41,655 nucleotides of DNA from Actinospica acidithermotolerans (GTDB lineage: Bacteria; Actinomycetota; Actinomycetes; Streptomycetales; Catenulisporaceae): assembly GCF_018139625.1 (NCBI RefSeq), contig NZ_JAGSOH010000068.1:1-41655 (forward strand), written 5' to 3'. This document shows, one piece after another, positions 16,270 through 24,038 of this stretch (position 1 is its first letter; the number at the start of each line of letters is the position of its first letter). Below the pieces are notes generated by a model that worked only from the letters and a program-made list of their open reading frames with translations, was not told the DNA's origin and ran no database searches. The position numbers and the translations under genes are program-made.

Positions 16270-18699
16270 ATGACCATCGAGTCGTTCAACACCGGCTGGA
16301 CCGTCCGGACGCAAGCGAGCGTCTTCGAGCAGGTCGCGGGCCCCAGCGTCGAGCCGCCGCCCGTCACCCTGCCGCACGACGCGCTGATCTCCCAGGAGCG
16401 TGCACCGGAGAACGGGCCGGGCCGCGCCTTCTTCCCCAGCGGCTGCTTCCTGTACGAGAAGGCGTTCGAGGCGCCGGAAGAATGGCGCACCAAGCGCGTC
16501 GCGGTCGAGTTCCAGGGCGTGTACCGCGACGCAGCCGTCTTCGTCAACGACGTTGCCGCCTACCACCGTCCGTACGGCTACTCCTGGTTCCAGGTCGAGC
16601 TCGACCCCTACCTGCGCTACGGCCAGACGAATACGATCCGGGTCGAGGCGCGATCGCACTTGGACTCGCGCTGGTACACCGGCGCGGGCATTTACCGCGA
16701 CACACGCCTGATCGTCTGCGAACTCGTCCACATTGCCTCCCACGGTCTGCGGGTGACCACGCCGGACATCGACGCCGAACGCGCCGTGGTCGAAACGGCC
16801 GTCGAGGTGCGCAACGACGGGCTGAGCACCGAAACCGTCGAGCTGACGGTGCAGATCAGCGACGAGACCGGCGCCGTGGTGGCGGCCGGATCGGCCCCGG
16901 TGACCACGCGGGCCGGGCACTCGACGACGGCCCGCGTGCGCACCTATGTCTACGAGCCGAAGCTGTGGAGCCCCGACACACCGCACCTCTACACGGCCAC
17001 CGCGACTCTGCGGGCGGGCGAGATCCCGATCGACACGCGGCGCACCGGATTCGGCGTGCGCACGCTGCAGGTCGACCCGCGCCACGGACTGCGTATCAAT
17101 GGCGAAAGCGTGAAGCTGCGCGGAGCCTGCGTCCACCACGACAACGGCATCCTCGGCGCGGCCGCGATCGGGCGGGCCGAGCAGCGCAAAGTCGAACTGC
17201 TCAAGCAGGCCGGCTTCAACGCGATCCGCTCAGCGCACAACCCGCTGAGTGACGCGATGCTCGAAGCCTGCGACCGCGTCGGGATGCTCGTGATGGACGA
17301 GGCGTTCGACGTGTGGACCGTGCCGAAGTCGCAGAACGACTACACGCTTGCCTTCCCCGAATGGTGGGAGCGCGACATCGAGGCGATGGTCGCCAAGGAC
17401 CTCAACCACCCCAGCGTCATCATGTACTCGATCGGCAACGAGATACCCGAGACCGGCGACCGGCTCGGAGCCGAACTCGGCCGACGCCTCGCCGAGAAGA
17501 TCCGATCGCTCGACTCGACCCGGTTCGTCACCAACGGCATCAACGGCATGGTCTCGACCTTCGATGAAGTCGCGAAACTCGTGCGGGAGACCCGCCGCGC
17601 GAACGATGCCAACCCCGACGCGGGCGTCAACGAACTCATGGCCGCGGAGCGGCAGATGCAGCATGAGCACAACATGTCCCAGGTGGTCACCGACCGCACT
17701 GCCGAATCCTTCAGTGTCCTGGACATCGCCGGCATCAACTACGGCGACTCGCGCTACGAACTCGACAAGAAGCTGTTCCCCAACCGCGTCATCGTCGGCT
17801 CCGAGACCTTCCCGCGCCGCATAGCCGAGGCCTGGCCGATCGTGCTCGCCAACCCCCACGTGATCGGCGACTTCACGTGGACGGGGCTCGACTACCTCGG
17901 CGAGGTCGGCGTCGGGCGCGCCCAGTACACCGACACCCCGCACCGCTTCGAGGCCTCGTTCCCCTGGATCACCGCGTGGTGCGGCGACCTCGACATCACC
18001 GGATACCGCCGGCCCGCCTCGTACTTCCGCGAGATCGTCTTCGGCCTGAGCACCGAGCCGTACATCGCCGTGCAGGACCCGGACAGCTTCGAGCGGACCC
18101 GGACGGACGCGCCGTGGTCGTGGAGCGAGTCGATCGCGAGCTGGACCTGGGCGGCCAAGCCCGGCACCCCGATCCGCGTCGAGGTCTACAGCGACGCCGA
18201 CGAGATCGAACTGCTCCTGGACGGCGAGATCATCGCTCGACGCCCGGTCGGCGAGAAGGAGGCGCTGACCGCGCTGTTCGATATCGCGTACCAGCCCGGC
18301 GAACTGGCCGCCGTCGCCTACCGCGACGGGCGCGAGACCGGCCGGCGCGCGCTGCGCTCCGCCGACGGCGCGACCCGGCTGACGGCGACTGCGGAGCGGG
18401 CCGCGCTGGAAGCCTCCGACTCCGACCTCGCCTACATCGCCATCGAACTGCGCGACGCGAACGGCACCCTGGTCACCTGCGACGACCGCCGGGTCCGCGT
18501 CACGGTCGAGGGCGCCGGAATCCTCCAGGGCCTCGGCAGCGCGCGCCCGGACAACACCGAACGCTACGACAGCGCGGAACACACCACGTTCCACGGCCGC
18601 GCCCTCGCCGTCGTGCGACCGACCGGAGCAGGATCGATCACCGTGAGCGTCGAAACCGACGGTCAGGAGCCGGTCCTGGTGCGGTTGAGCGCCATCTGA
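16270..18699 (+). CDS. GH2 glycoside hydrolase (beta-galactosidase type)
   Basis: An 809-aa cytoplasmic enzyme with the GH2 layout: N-terminal jelly-roll (DAAVFVNDVAAYHRPYGYSWF), Ig-like domain (~160-262), TIM barrel (~265-560) and C-terminal beta domains including a DUF4982-like part near 610. The acid/base is Glu391 in SIGNE and the nucleophile Glu512 in GSETF; the FNAIRSAHNP motif is also present. GH2 contains beta-galactosidases, beta-glucuronidases and beta-mannosidases; this layout is most often annotated beta-galactosidase, but specificity is inferred. ATG at 16270 follows GGAAGAGAG. It lies directly downstream of a LacI gene and would act on oligosaccharides after import. Confidence 0.9.
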   Translation: MTIESFNTGWTVRTQASVFEQVAGPSVEPPPVTLPHDALISQERAPENGPGRAFFPSGCFLYEKAFEAPEEWRTKRVAVEFQGVYRDAAVFVNDVAAYHRPYGYSWFQVELDPYLRYGQTNTIRVEARSHLDSRWYTGAGIYRDTRLIVCELVHIASHGLRVTTPDIDAERAVVETAVEVRNDGLSTETVELTVQISDETGAVVAAGSAPVTTRAGHSTTARVRTYVYEPKLWSPDTPHLYTATATLRAGEIPIDTRRTGFGVRTLQVDPRHGLRINGESVKLRGACVHHDNGILGAAAIGRAEQRKVELLKQAGFNAIRSAHNPLSDAMLEACDRVGMLVMDEAFDVWTVPKSQNDYTLAFPEWWERDIEAMVAKDLNHPSVIMYSIGNEIPETGDRLGAELGRRLAEKIRSLDSTRFVTNGINGMVSTFDEVAKLVRETRRANDANPDAGVNELMAAERQMQHEHNMSQVVTDRTAESFSVLDIAGINYGDSRYELDKKLFPNRVIVGSETFPRRIAEAWPIVLANPHVIGDFTWTGLDYLGEVGVGRAQYTDTPHRFEASFPWITAWCGDLDITGYRRPASYFREIVFGLSTEPYIAVQDPDSFERTRTDAPWSWSESIASWTWAAKPGTPIRVEVYSDADEIELLLDGEIIARRPVGEKEALTALFDIAYQPGELAAVAYRDGRETGRRALRSADGATRLTATAERAALEASDSDLAYIAIELRDANGTLVTCDDRRVRVTVEGAGILQGLGSARPDNTERYDSAEHTTFHGRALAVVRPTGAGSITVSVETDGQEPVLVRLSAI

Positions 18700-18728
18700 G
18701 CACGGCCGCCCCCGAACCTTTGCGGTAG

Positions 18729-18740
18729 TAAACGTTTTCA
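18729..18740. promoter_or_regulatory. LacI-type operator before the second LacI gene
   Basis: TAAACGTTTTCA is the typical LacI-type pattern (AAACGTTT core). It lies 82 bp upstream of the 18822 start, suggesting autoregulation or control by a sister repressor. A matching site lies at 23945-23955. Confidence 0.6.
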
Positions 18741-18821
18741 GACGCTACTGTCACACGGTACGCTTCATGAAGGCGATGATCGAGTCGGGCCCCGGCGCCC
18801 GCTCACCGTGAGGAGGGCGGC

Positions 18822-19877
18822 GTGGCGGACGGCCAGGAGGCGGTTCAGGCGACGATCCGCGACGTTGCGGACCGGGCGGGGGTGTCGATGGCGACGGTCT
18901 CCCGGGTGATGACCGGCAGCCAGCCGGTCTCCGCCGACCGGCGCGCGCGGGTGCTGCGCGCCGTCGACGACCTCGACTACGTCGTCAACTCGCACGCGCG
19001 ATCGCTGTCCGGGACGGCTATCGAGATGGTGGCGATCGTCCTCGAGGACATCACCGGGCCCTCGTTCGCAGCGGTGGCGCGCGGCGTGGAGCAGGAGGCG
19101 GCCGCCCGCGGGCGCCTGAGCCTGATCTGCGCCACACACGGCGACCCGGAGCAGGAACTGCGGATGGTGGATCTGATGCACCGCCAGCACGCGGCCGCCG
19201 TCATCCTGGTCGGCGCGGCCCAGGACTCGGAGTACTACCGGGTGCGCACGGCCCGGTACGCCCGCTCGCTCGACTCAGTCGGCTCGCGCCTGGTGCTGTG
19301 CGGGCGACCGCCTCTGGAGGAGGGGATTCCGGCCACCGTCGTCGAGTACGACAACGAGAACGGGGCCTTCGCCGCCGTCAGCCACCTGCTGTCCGCCGGG
19401 CACCGCAAGATCCTGGCGCTGCCCGGCGCCGAGCACTACTCGACCGCCGAGGGACGGCTGGCCGGGTACCGCAGGGCCCTGGAGGCGCACGGCGTCGGGT
19501 TCGACCCCAAGCTCGTGATCCGCGGGGACTACACGCGCGCCTCCGGCGAGCAGGCGGCGCGGCGACTGCTGGCCGAACACCCGGAGGTGACCGCCGTGTT
19601 CGCCGGCTCCGACGAGGTCGCGCTCGGCCTGATGGACGTCGCGCGCGAGGCCGGGACCAGCCTGCCCGACCGCCTCTCGATCGTCGGATACGACGATGTC
19701 CCCGCAGCCGGGGCGGTCTTCCCCAAGCTGACGACGGTCCACGTGCCCTACGAGCAGATGGGGCGCACGGCGGTGCGCCTGGCCCTAGAACGGTTCGGCG
19801 CCGGCGCCGAGGATCGTGTGGTGCTCGGCACGCACCTGAAGGTGCGTGCCTCGGTCGCCGCACCGCACGCGTTGTAG
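18822..19877 (+). CDS. LacI-family transcriptional regulator (second)
   Basis: A 351-aa repressor-type protein. The helix-turn-helix is TIRDVADRAGVSMATVSRVM, the hinge YVVNSHARSLSG, and the sensor domain includes VLEDITGPSFAAVARGVEQE and LSIVGYDDVPAAG. GTG at 18822 follows GAGGAGGG. It follows the GH2 gene with a 122-bp gap holding a LacI-type operator, so it may have its own promoter. It converges with the third LacI gene, with only 17 bp between the stops. The close similarity to its two neighbours indicates local duplication and divergence. Its ligand is unknown, most likely a sugar. Confidence 0.92.
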   Translation: MADGQEAVQATIRDVADRAGVSMATVSRVMTGSQPVSADRRARVLRAVDDLDYVVNSHARSLSGTAIEMVAIVLEDITGPSFAAVARGVEQEAAARGRLSLICATHGDPEQELRMVDLMHRQHAAAVILVGAAQDSEYYRVRTARYARSLDSVGSRLVLCGRPPLEEGIPATVVEYDNENGAFAAVSHLLSAGHRKILALPGAEHYSTAEGRLAGYRRALEAHGVGFDPKLVIRGDYTRASGEQAARRLLAEHPEVTAVFAGSDEVALGLMDVAREAGTSLPDRLSIVGYDDVPAAGAVFPKLTTVHVPYEQMGRTAVRLALERFGAGAEDRVVLGTHLKVRASVAAPHAL

Positions 19878-19894
19878 CGGCGGGGGCGCTTCGG

Positions 19895-20974
19895 TCAGCG
19901 CGGCGGCGGGGCCACCGACTGCCGCACGACCACGTGCGTACCCAGAACGACGTGCTTGTGCTCCCCGCGCACACCCGGCTCACGTTCCAGGGCGAGCCGC
20001 GCGGCGGACCGGCCGATCTCCTCGTAGGGCACATGCACCGTGGTCAGCTTCGGCGTCAGGTCCCGCGCGAGCGGGATGTCGTCGTAGCCGGCGAGGGAGA
20101 CGTCCTCGGGCACGCGCAGCCCGGCGGACCGCAGCGCCTCGAGCGCGCCGGCGGCGACCACGTCCGAGCCGGCGAAGACCGCAGTGAACTCGACCCCGCG
20201 CTCGAGCGCCTGGCGTACCGCGCGCGCGCCCTCGCCGTATTCGTAGGTGGTGTGCACGACCAGGTCCGGCTCGACGCTCATACCGTAAGCCTCGAGCGCC
20301 CGCGTGTATCCGGCCAGCCGGATCGAGGCGGTGGTGTAGCCCTCGACGCCCGGCAAGATCAGGATCCTGCGATGCCCGGCCGAGAGCAGGTGGCTGGTCA
20401 TCGCGAAGGCGCCGCCCTCGTTGTCGTAGTCGACCGTGATCGCCGGAACCTCGGGAGGCAGCGGCGGGCGCCCGCAGAGGACCAGGTGCGAGCCCGCCGC
20501 GTTGAGGGACTTGGCGTAGCGGGCCATCCGCTGCTGGTGTTCGGCGAGGTCGGAGGCGCCGCCGATGAGGATTACCGCGCCCGCGCCCTGCTCGCGCATC
20601 AGGTTGACCATGGCCGCCTCCCGTGCCGGATCGAGATCCGTGCTTCCCACCAGGGTGAGGCTGCCGCGGGAGGCGGCCTCCTGCTCCACGCCCTTGGCCG
20701 CGTGCGCGAACGATGCGCCGGTGATGTCGCCGATCAGCATCGCGATCGACAACTGGCCGGCCCCGGCCAGCGACTTGGCGTGCGCGTTGGTGACGTAGTC
20801 CACCTCCCGCACCACCCGCAGCACCTTGGCGCGCAACTGCTCGGAGACAGGATGGCTGCCGGCCAGCACCCGGGAGACGGTGGCCACCGACACCCCCGCC
20901 TGGGCCGCGACGTCACGGATGGTGCTGCGCCGGGCTTTCGCGCCGTTCGCCTCGTGGTTCCGGTCACCTGTCAC
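19895..20974 (-). CDS. LacI-family transcriptional regulator (third)
   Basis: A 359-aa repressor-type protein with helix-turn-helix TIRDVAAQAGVSVATVSRVL, hinge YVTNAHAKSLAGAG, and sensor segments LIGDITGASFAHAAKGVEQE and VSLAGYDDIPLARDL. The GTG start at 20974 follows GAGGATGGAG on the minus strand. It is divergent from the GH36 gene; the 100-bp gap holds the operator at 21039-21056, so this protein is the obvious candidate to bind that sequence and repress the alpha-galactosidase. The same sequence recurs near both alginate-lyase genes, which would place them under the same control. Confidence 0.92.
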   Translation of the reverse strand: MTGDRNHEANGAKARRSTIRDVAAQAGVSVATVSRVLAGSHPVSEQLRAKVLRVVREVDYVTNAHAKSLAGAGQLSIAMLIGDITGASFAHAAKGVEQEAASRGSLTLVGSTDLDPAREAAMVNLMREQGAGAVILIGGASDLAEHQQRMARYAKSLNAAGSHLVLCGRPPLPPEVPAITVDYDNEGGAFAMTSHLLSAGHRRILILPGVEGYTTASIRLAGYTRALEAYGMSVEPDLVVHTTYEYGEGARAVRQALERGVEFTAVFAGSDVVAAGALEALRSAGLRVPEDVSLAGYDDIPLARDLTPKLTTVHVPYEEIGRSAARLALEREPGVRGEHKHVVLGTHVVVRQSVAPPPR

Positions 20975-21038
20975 CGCTCCATCCTCTCAGTCTCACCGCG
21001 GGCGGAGCATCTGGCGTCGCCGCGCAACACATAGTATG

Positions 21039-21056
21039 TTTTCGAAAACGGTTACA
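21039..21056 (+). promoter_or_regulatory. Operator TTTTCGAAAACGGTTACA upstream of GH36
   Basis: An 18-bp element identical to those at 23736 and 30736. It holds the palindrome TTTTCGAAAA and, read backwards, TGTAACCG, a common LacI-type half. It starts just after TAGTAT (21032-21037), a possible -10 hexamer, and ends 18 bp before the GTG start, so a bound repressor would block initiation. Confidence 0.75.
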
Positions 21057-21074
21057 CACAAGAAGGAGCCTCCC

Positions 21075-23039
21075 GTGCATCCGATCGCCCCCGCCGCCGA
21101 GCGGACCACGCGCCTGGCCGGGACGCGGGCCTGGATCGATTGGCAGGCGCCTGCCGACGCGCCGGTGCGCATCGCTGAATTGGGCGTCGGCCGCTCGAGC
21201 TTCGCCGGTGGCGGCGAGGGCGAGGAGCGGTGCGTCGCGCTGGTCGGGATCGAGACGCTCGGCGGCGGGAAGGTCGGCACGGCCGGCAAGCGGCACGTCG
21301 ACGGCGTCGCGGGCCAGCGTCTGCGCTATCGCTCACACCGGCAGTCCGCAAGTGGCGACGTGCACCGCCTCGAAATCGAGCAGGCGGACGACGAGGCCGG
21401 GCTGAGCGTACGCAGCATCATCGAGCACCGCGACGGGATCGACGCGTTCCGCTTCCGGCACGAGCTCACGTTGGACGCGGCCGCGAAGCAGCCGACGCCG
21501 CTCGCCTACATATCCTCGTTCGCGCTCGCGGGACTGCCGTGGACGAGCGATGCGCGCCTGTGGACGGCGGCCAACCCGTGGAGCGCGGAGCACCGCTGGC
21601 GCGCGGCCCCGCTGTCCGGGTACGGCCTGCACGACTCCGGCATGCACCGCTACGGCCAGCGCGGCACGAAGAACCGGATCGCGATCGGCTCGGCGGGCGC
21701 CTGGTCGAGCTCCGAATACCTGCCCATGGGCGCGCTCGAGTACGGCGAGGGCGAGCGCGTGCTGCTGTGGGAGGTCGAGCACAACGGCGCCTGGCAGTTC
21801 GAGATCGGCGACCGGGTCGGCGGACTCTACCTGAGCGTCGCGGGCCCGAGCGATCCCGAACACCAGTGGCACCACTACCTCGGGCCCGGTGAGACCTTCG
21901 CGACCGTGCCGGTGACTGTCGTGCTCAGCGACACCGGGATCGAGGGCGCGGCGGCGCAGGCCACCGCGCACCGCAGAGCACTGCGGCGTCCGCATCAGGA
22001 CCACGAGACGCTGCCGGTGGTCTTCAACGACTTCATGAACTGCCTGATGGCCGACCCGGACACGGAGAAACTGCTACCCCTGGTCGAGGCCGCGGCTGCG
22101 GCCGGCGCCGAGGTGTTCTGCATCGACGCCGGCTGGTTCGACGACGATCCCGGATCAGAGCCCGGACCCGGCGGCGTGCCGGGCTGGTGGGACTCGATCG
22201 GCGCATGGCGCGAGTCCGCGAAGCGCTTCCCCGGCGAACGGGGCCTGGCCGAGGTGATCGACCGGATCCGGGATCTCGGGATGGTGCCGGGTCTGTGGCT
22301 GGAACCGGAGTGCGTGGGCGTGCACAGCCCGACCGCGGACGCGCTGCCCTCGGCGGCGTTCTTCCACCGCGACTGGCGGCGCGTTTCCGAATGGGGCCGG
22401 CATCAGCTCGACTTCGGCAACGCGAGCGCGCGGGCGTTCGTGGACGAGCGGATCGACGAGCTGATCGCGCGGTACGGCCTCGGATACCTGAAATTCGACT
22501 ACAACATCGACGCGGGCATCGGCACCGACCTGAACTCCGACAGCGCGGGAGACGGACTGCTCTCGCACAACCGCGCGTACCTGGTGTGGCTTGAGAAGCT
22601 CCTCGAACGCCACCCCGGTTTGACGATCGAGAACTGCGCGGCCGGCGGCAGCCGCACGGACCAGGCGCTGCTCTCACGGCTGCCGATCCAGTCGCTCACC
22701 GACCAGCAGGACCACCGGCTCATGCCCCCGATCGCCGCCGCCGCGCCCTTGGCCGTGCCGCCGGAACAGGGCGCGGTGTGGGCGTATCCGCAGCCTGAGT
22801 TCACCGACGCGGAGAACACGTTCACCCTTGCCAGCGCGCTGCTTGGCAGGGTGCACCTGAGCGGCCGAATCGACCTGCTCGACCCCGCGCGGGCGGCACT
22901 GGTCAAGCGCGCGATGGATGTCTACAAGTCCTACCGGCACGTCCTGCCCACCGCGATCCCTCGCTGGCCGCTCGGGCTGCCCGCCTGGGACGACGGACTC
23001 GTCTGCCTCGCCCTTGAGGCCGCCGACGGTGACTGGTAA
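21075..23039 (+). CDS. GH36 alpha-galactosidase, C-terminus cut by an in-frame stop
   Basis: A 654-aa enzyme releasing terminal alpha-galactose, probably cytoplasmic. An N-terminal beta-sandwich (~1-290) precedes the TIM barrel with FNDFMN, CIDAGWFDD, LWLEPE, nucleophile Asp475 in LKFDYN, ENCAAGGSR and acid/base Asp543 in SLTDQQD. GTG at 21075 is preceded by AAGGAG. The frame stops at TAA 23037-23039 after DGDW, but the next 82 codons continue in the same frame with a typical GH36 C-terminal beta domain. A normal gene would read Tyr here (DGDWYVLTW), so the stop looks like a nonsense change or sequencing error. The core catalytic residues remain. Confidence 0.88.
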   Translation: MHPIAPAAERTTRLAGTRAWIDWQAPADAPVRIAELGVGRSSFAGGGEGEERCVALVGIETLGGGKVGTAGKRHVDGVAGQRLRYRSHRQSASGDVHRLEIEQADDEAGLSVRSIIEHRDGIDAFRFRHELTLDAAAKQPTPLAYISSFALAGLPWTSDARLWTAANPWSAEHRWRAAPLSGYGLHDSGMHRYGQRGTKNRIAIGSAGAWSSSEYLPMGALEYGEGERVLLWEVEHNGAWQFEIGDRVGGLYLSVAGPSDPEHQWHHYLGPGETFATVPVTVVLSDTGIEGAAAQATAHRRALRRPHQDHETLPVVFNDFMNCLMADPDTEKLLPLVEAAAAAGAEVFCIDAGWFDDDPGSEPGPGGVPGWWDSIGAWRESAKRFPGERGLAEVIDRIRDLGMVPGLWLEPECVGVHSPTADALPSAAFFHRDWRRVSEWGRHQLDFGNASARAFVDERIDELIARYGLGYLKFDYNIDAGIGTDLNSDSAGDGLLSHNRAYLVWLEKLLERHPGLTIENCAAGGSRTDQALLSRLPIQSLTDQQDHRLMPPIAAAAPLAVPPEQGAVWAYPQPEFTDAENTFTLASALLGRVHLSGRIDLLDPARAALVKRAMDVYKSYRHVLPTAIPRWPLGLPAWDDGLVCLALEAADGDW

Positions 23040-23288
23040 GTGCTCACCTGGCGCCGGGAGGAGCGGATCGGCGGCGTGCACCGGATCGCGATTCCGCTGC
23101 CGGACCTGGGACCCGCGCACGTTGAGGTCCTGTTCGCCGGCGACGCCGCGGACCCGAGACCCGCGTGGGACGTGCAGGACGGCGTACTCGAGATGGACCT
23201 GGGCAAGCTCGACTCGGTACTGGTGCGCCTGTCCCGCCGCGTCGACGTCTCCGGTGCGGTGCCTGCGCAGTACAGGCCCGTCGCCTGA
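23040..23288 (+). pseudogene. Detached C-terminal domain of the GH36 enzyme
   Basis: 82 codons in the same frame as the preceding gene, beginning with GTG immediately after its TAA. The sequence (VLTWRREERIGGVHRIAIPL, later DVQDGVLEMDL and VLVRLSRRVDV) is the small antiparallel beta domain that closes GH36 enzymes. It could be made separately by re-initiation at the GTG or by readthrough, or be silent. It is best treated as part of an interrupted gene spanning 21075-23288. Confidence 0.8.
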
Positions 23289-23421
23289 GCCGCAGACGAG
23301 CCTGACCGCTGCATCGAAGCTCGCGCGCACTCCCCCTCCCCAGGTGCGCGCAGTGACCGCTACGCGCTGGTCCGCACGCCCGCGCGTAGCGTGCGGCGCC
23401 CCCGTCCGGGTCGCCGAACGC

Positions 23422-23466
23422 GTCCGGGGTGGTGCCCGCCGACGATCGGCGGGCACCACCCCGGAC
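23422..23466 (+). terminator. Perfect 21-bp hairpin after the GH36 gene
   Basis: Arms 23422-23442 and 23446-23466 are perfect inverted repeats of 21 bp separated by CGA. No T run follows, as is usual for hairpin terminators in high-GC actinomycetes. It lies 134 bp after the end of the GH36 reading frame. Confidence 0.8.
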
Positions 23467-23494
23467 AGCGCGCTCCTGGAAGGTTCTGATCGGG

Positions 23495-23544
23495 CGGCTC
23501 CGGGGGCCGCGGGGTGCTCCAAATCCCCGCGGCCCCCGGAGCCG
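23495..23544 (+). terminator. Second perfect hairpin, 20 bp
   Basis: Arms 23495-23514 and 23525-23544 are perfect 20-bp inverted repeats around a 10-base loop (TGCTCCAAAT). It stands 28 bp after the first hairpin and forms a tandem terminator with it. Confidence 0.75.
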
Positions 23545-23735
23545 ATGACGGTCGGGCCCGGAGCGTGCGCGCGTACCCGCGCGCGAGCGGAGCCAGTGGG
23601 GCACAGTCACTGAAACCGCCGCCTGAAGCGCTCTCCGGGTGCGCGAGGCCACCCAAACCTCCCTCACCGTCCCCCGCGCCAGGGAGTACCGGTCAAGGGC
23701 TTCCGATACCCCTCTGGCGGCTCACGGCCGTCTTC

Positions 23736-23753
23736 TTTTCGAAAACGGTTACA
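23736..23753 (+). promoter_or_regulatory. Operator TTTTCGAAAACGGTTACA upstream of the lyase-lectin gene
   Basis: Identical over 18 bases to the GH36 operator at 21039. It lies 285 bp before the 24039 start. A CGGTTGCGCAAG element follows at 23776-23787, an arrangement repeated at 30736/30779. Confidence 0.7.
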
Positions 23754-23944
23754 CACACGTTCGGGCGTGCGCGGCCGGTTGCGCAAGGGCCGGAACGACA
23801 GCGCCTGTATGCCGAGCTTGTGGCTTCACTGCTGATGAATACAGATAAGCGGCCGTCACGCGTGGTCGCTTGCCTGACGATCGTCGAAAATTTCGCCGGG
23901 CGTGTGATTATTGCGCAACACCGCGCTCACCTCGACCATTGAGC

Positions 23945-23955
23945 AAACGTTTTCA
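23945..23955. promoter_or_regulatory. LacI-type operator close to the lyase-lectin gene
   Basis: AAACGTTTTCA matches the site at 18730-18740 and lies 83 bp upstream of the ATG at 24039. It may be the proximal operator of this promoter. Confidence 0.55.
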
Positions 23956-24038
23956 ACGGGCCATCCCGACTACAGGTGCTGACATCGCTGTCACGCGCCG
24001 GGCGGCCCGACGCACATCCGAATGGAGATCGATCAACG

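Larger units (their letters stand above)
23289..24038 (+). other. 750-bp intergenic regulatory region
   Basis: No gene is visible. The stretch contains, in order, two perfect terminator hairpins (23422-23466, 23495-23544), the 18-bp operator (23736-23753), a TTGCGCAA palindrome (23779-23786), CGAAAATTTCG (23885-23895), a second TTGCGCAA (23911-23918) and AAACGTTTTCA (23945-23955). It is an unusually site-rich promoter region for the exported lyase gene at 24039. Confidence 0.65.

Noticed and set aside
17230-18594. A 454-codon minus-strand frame inside the GH2 gene
   Set aside because: No domain or ribosome-binding site; the GH2 catalytic motifs are on the other strand.
19298-21034. A 578-codon plus-strand frame over the second and third LacI genes
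   Set aside because: Arginine-rich shadow; both LacI frames are unambiguous.
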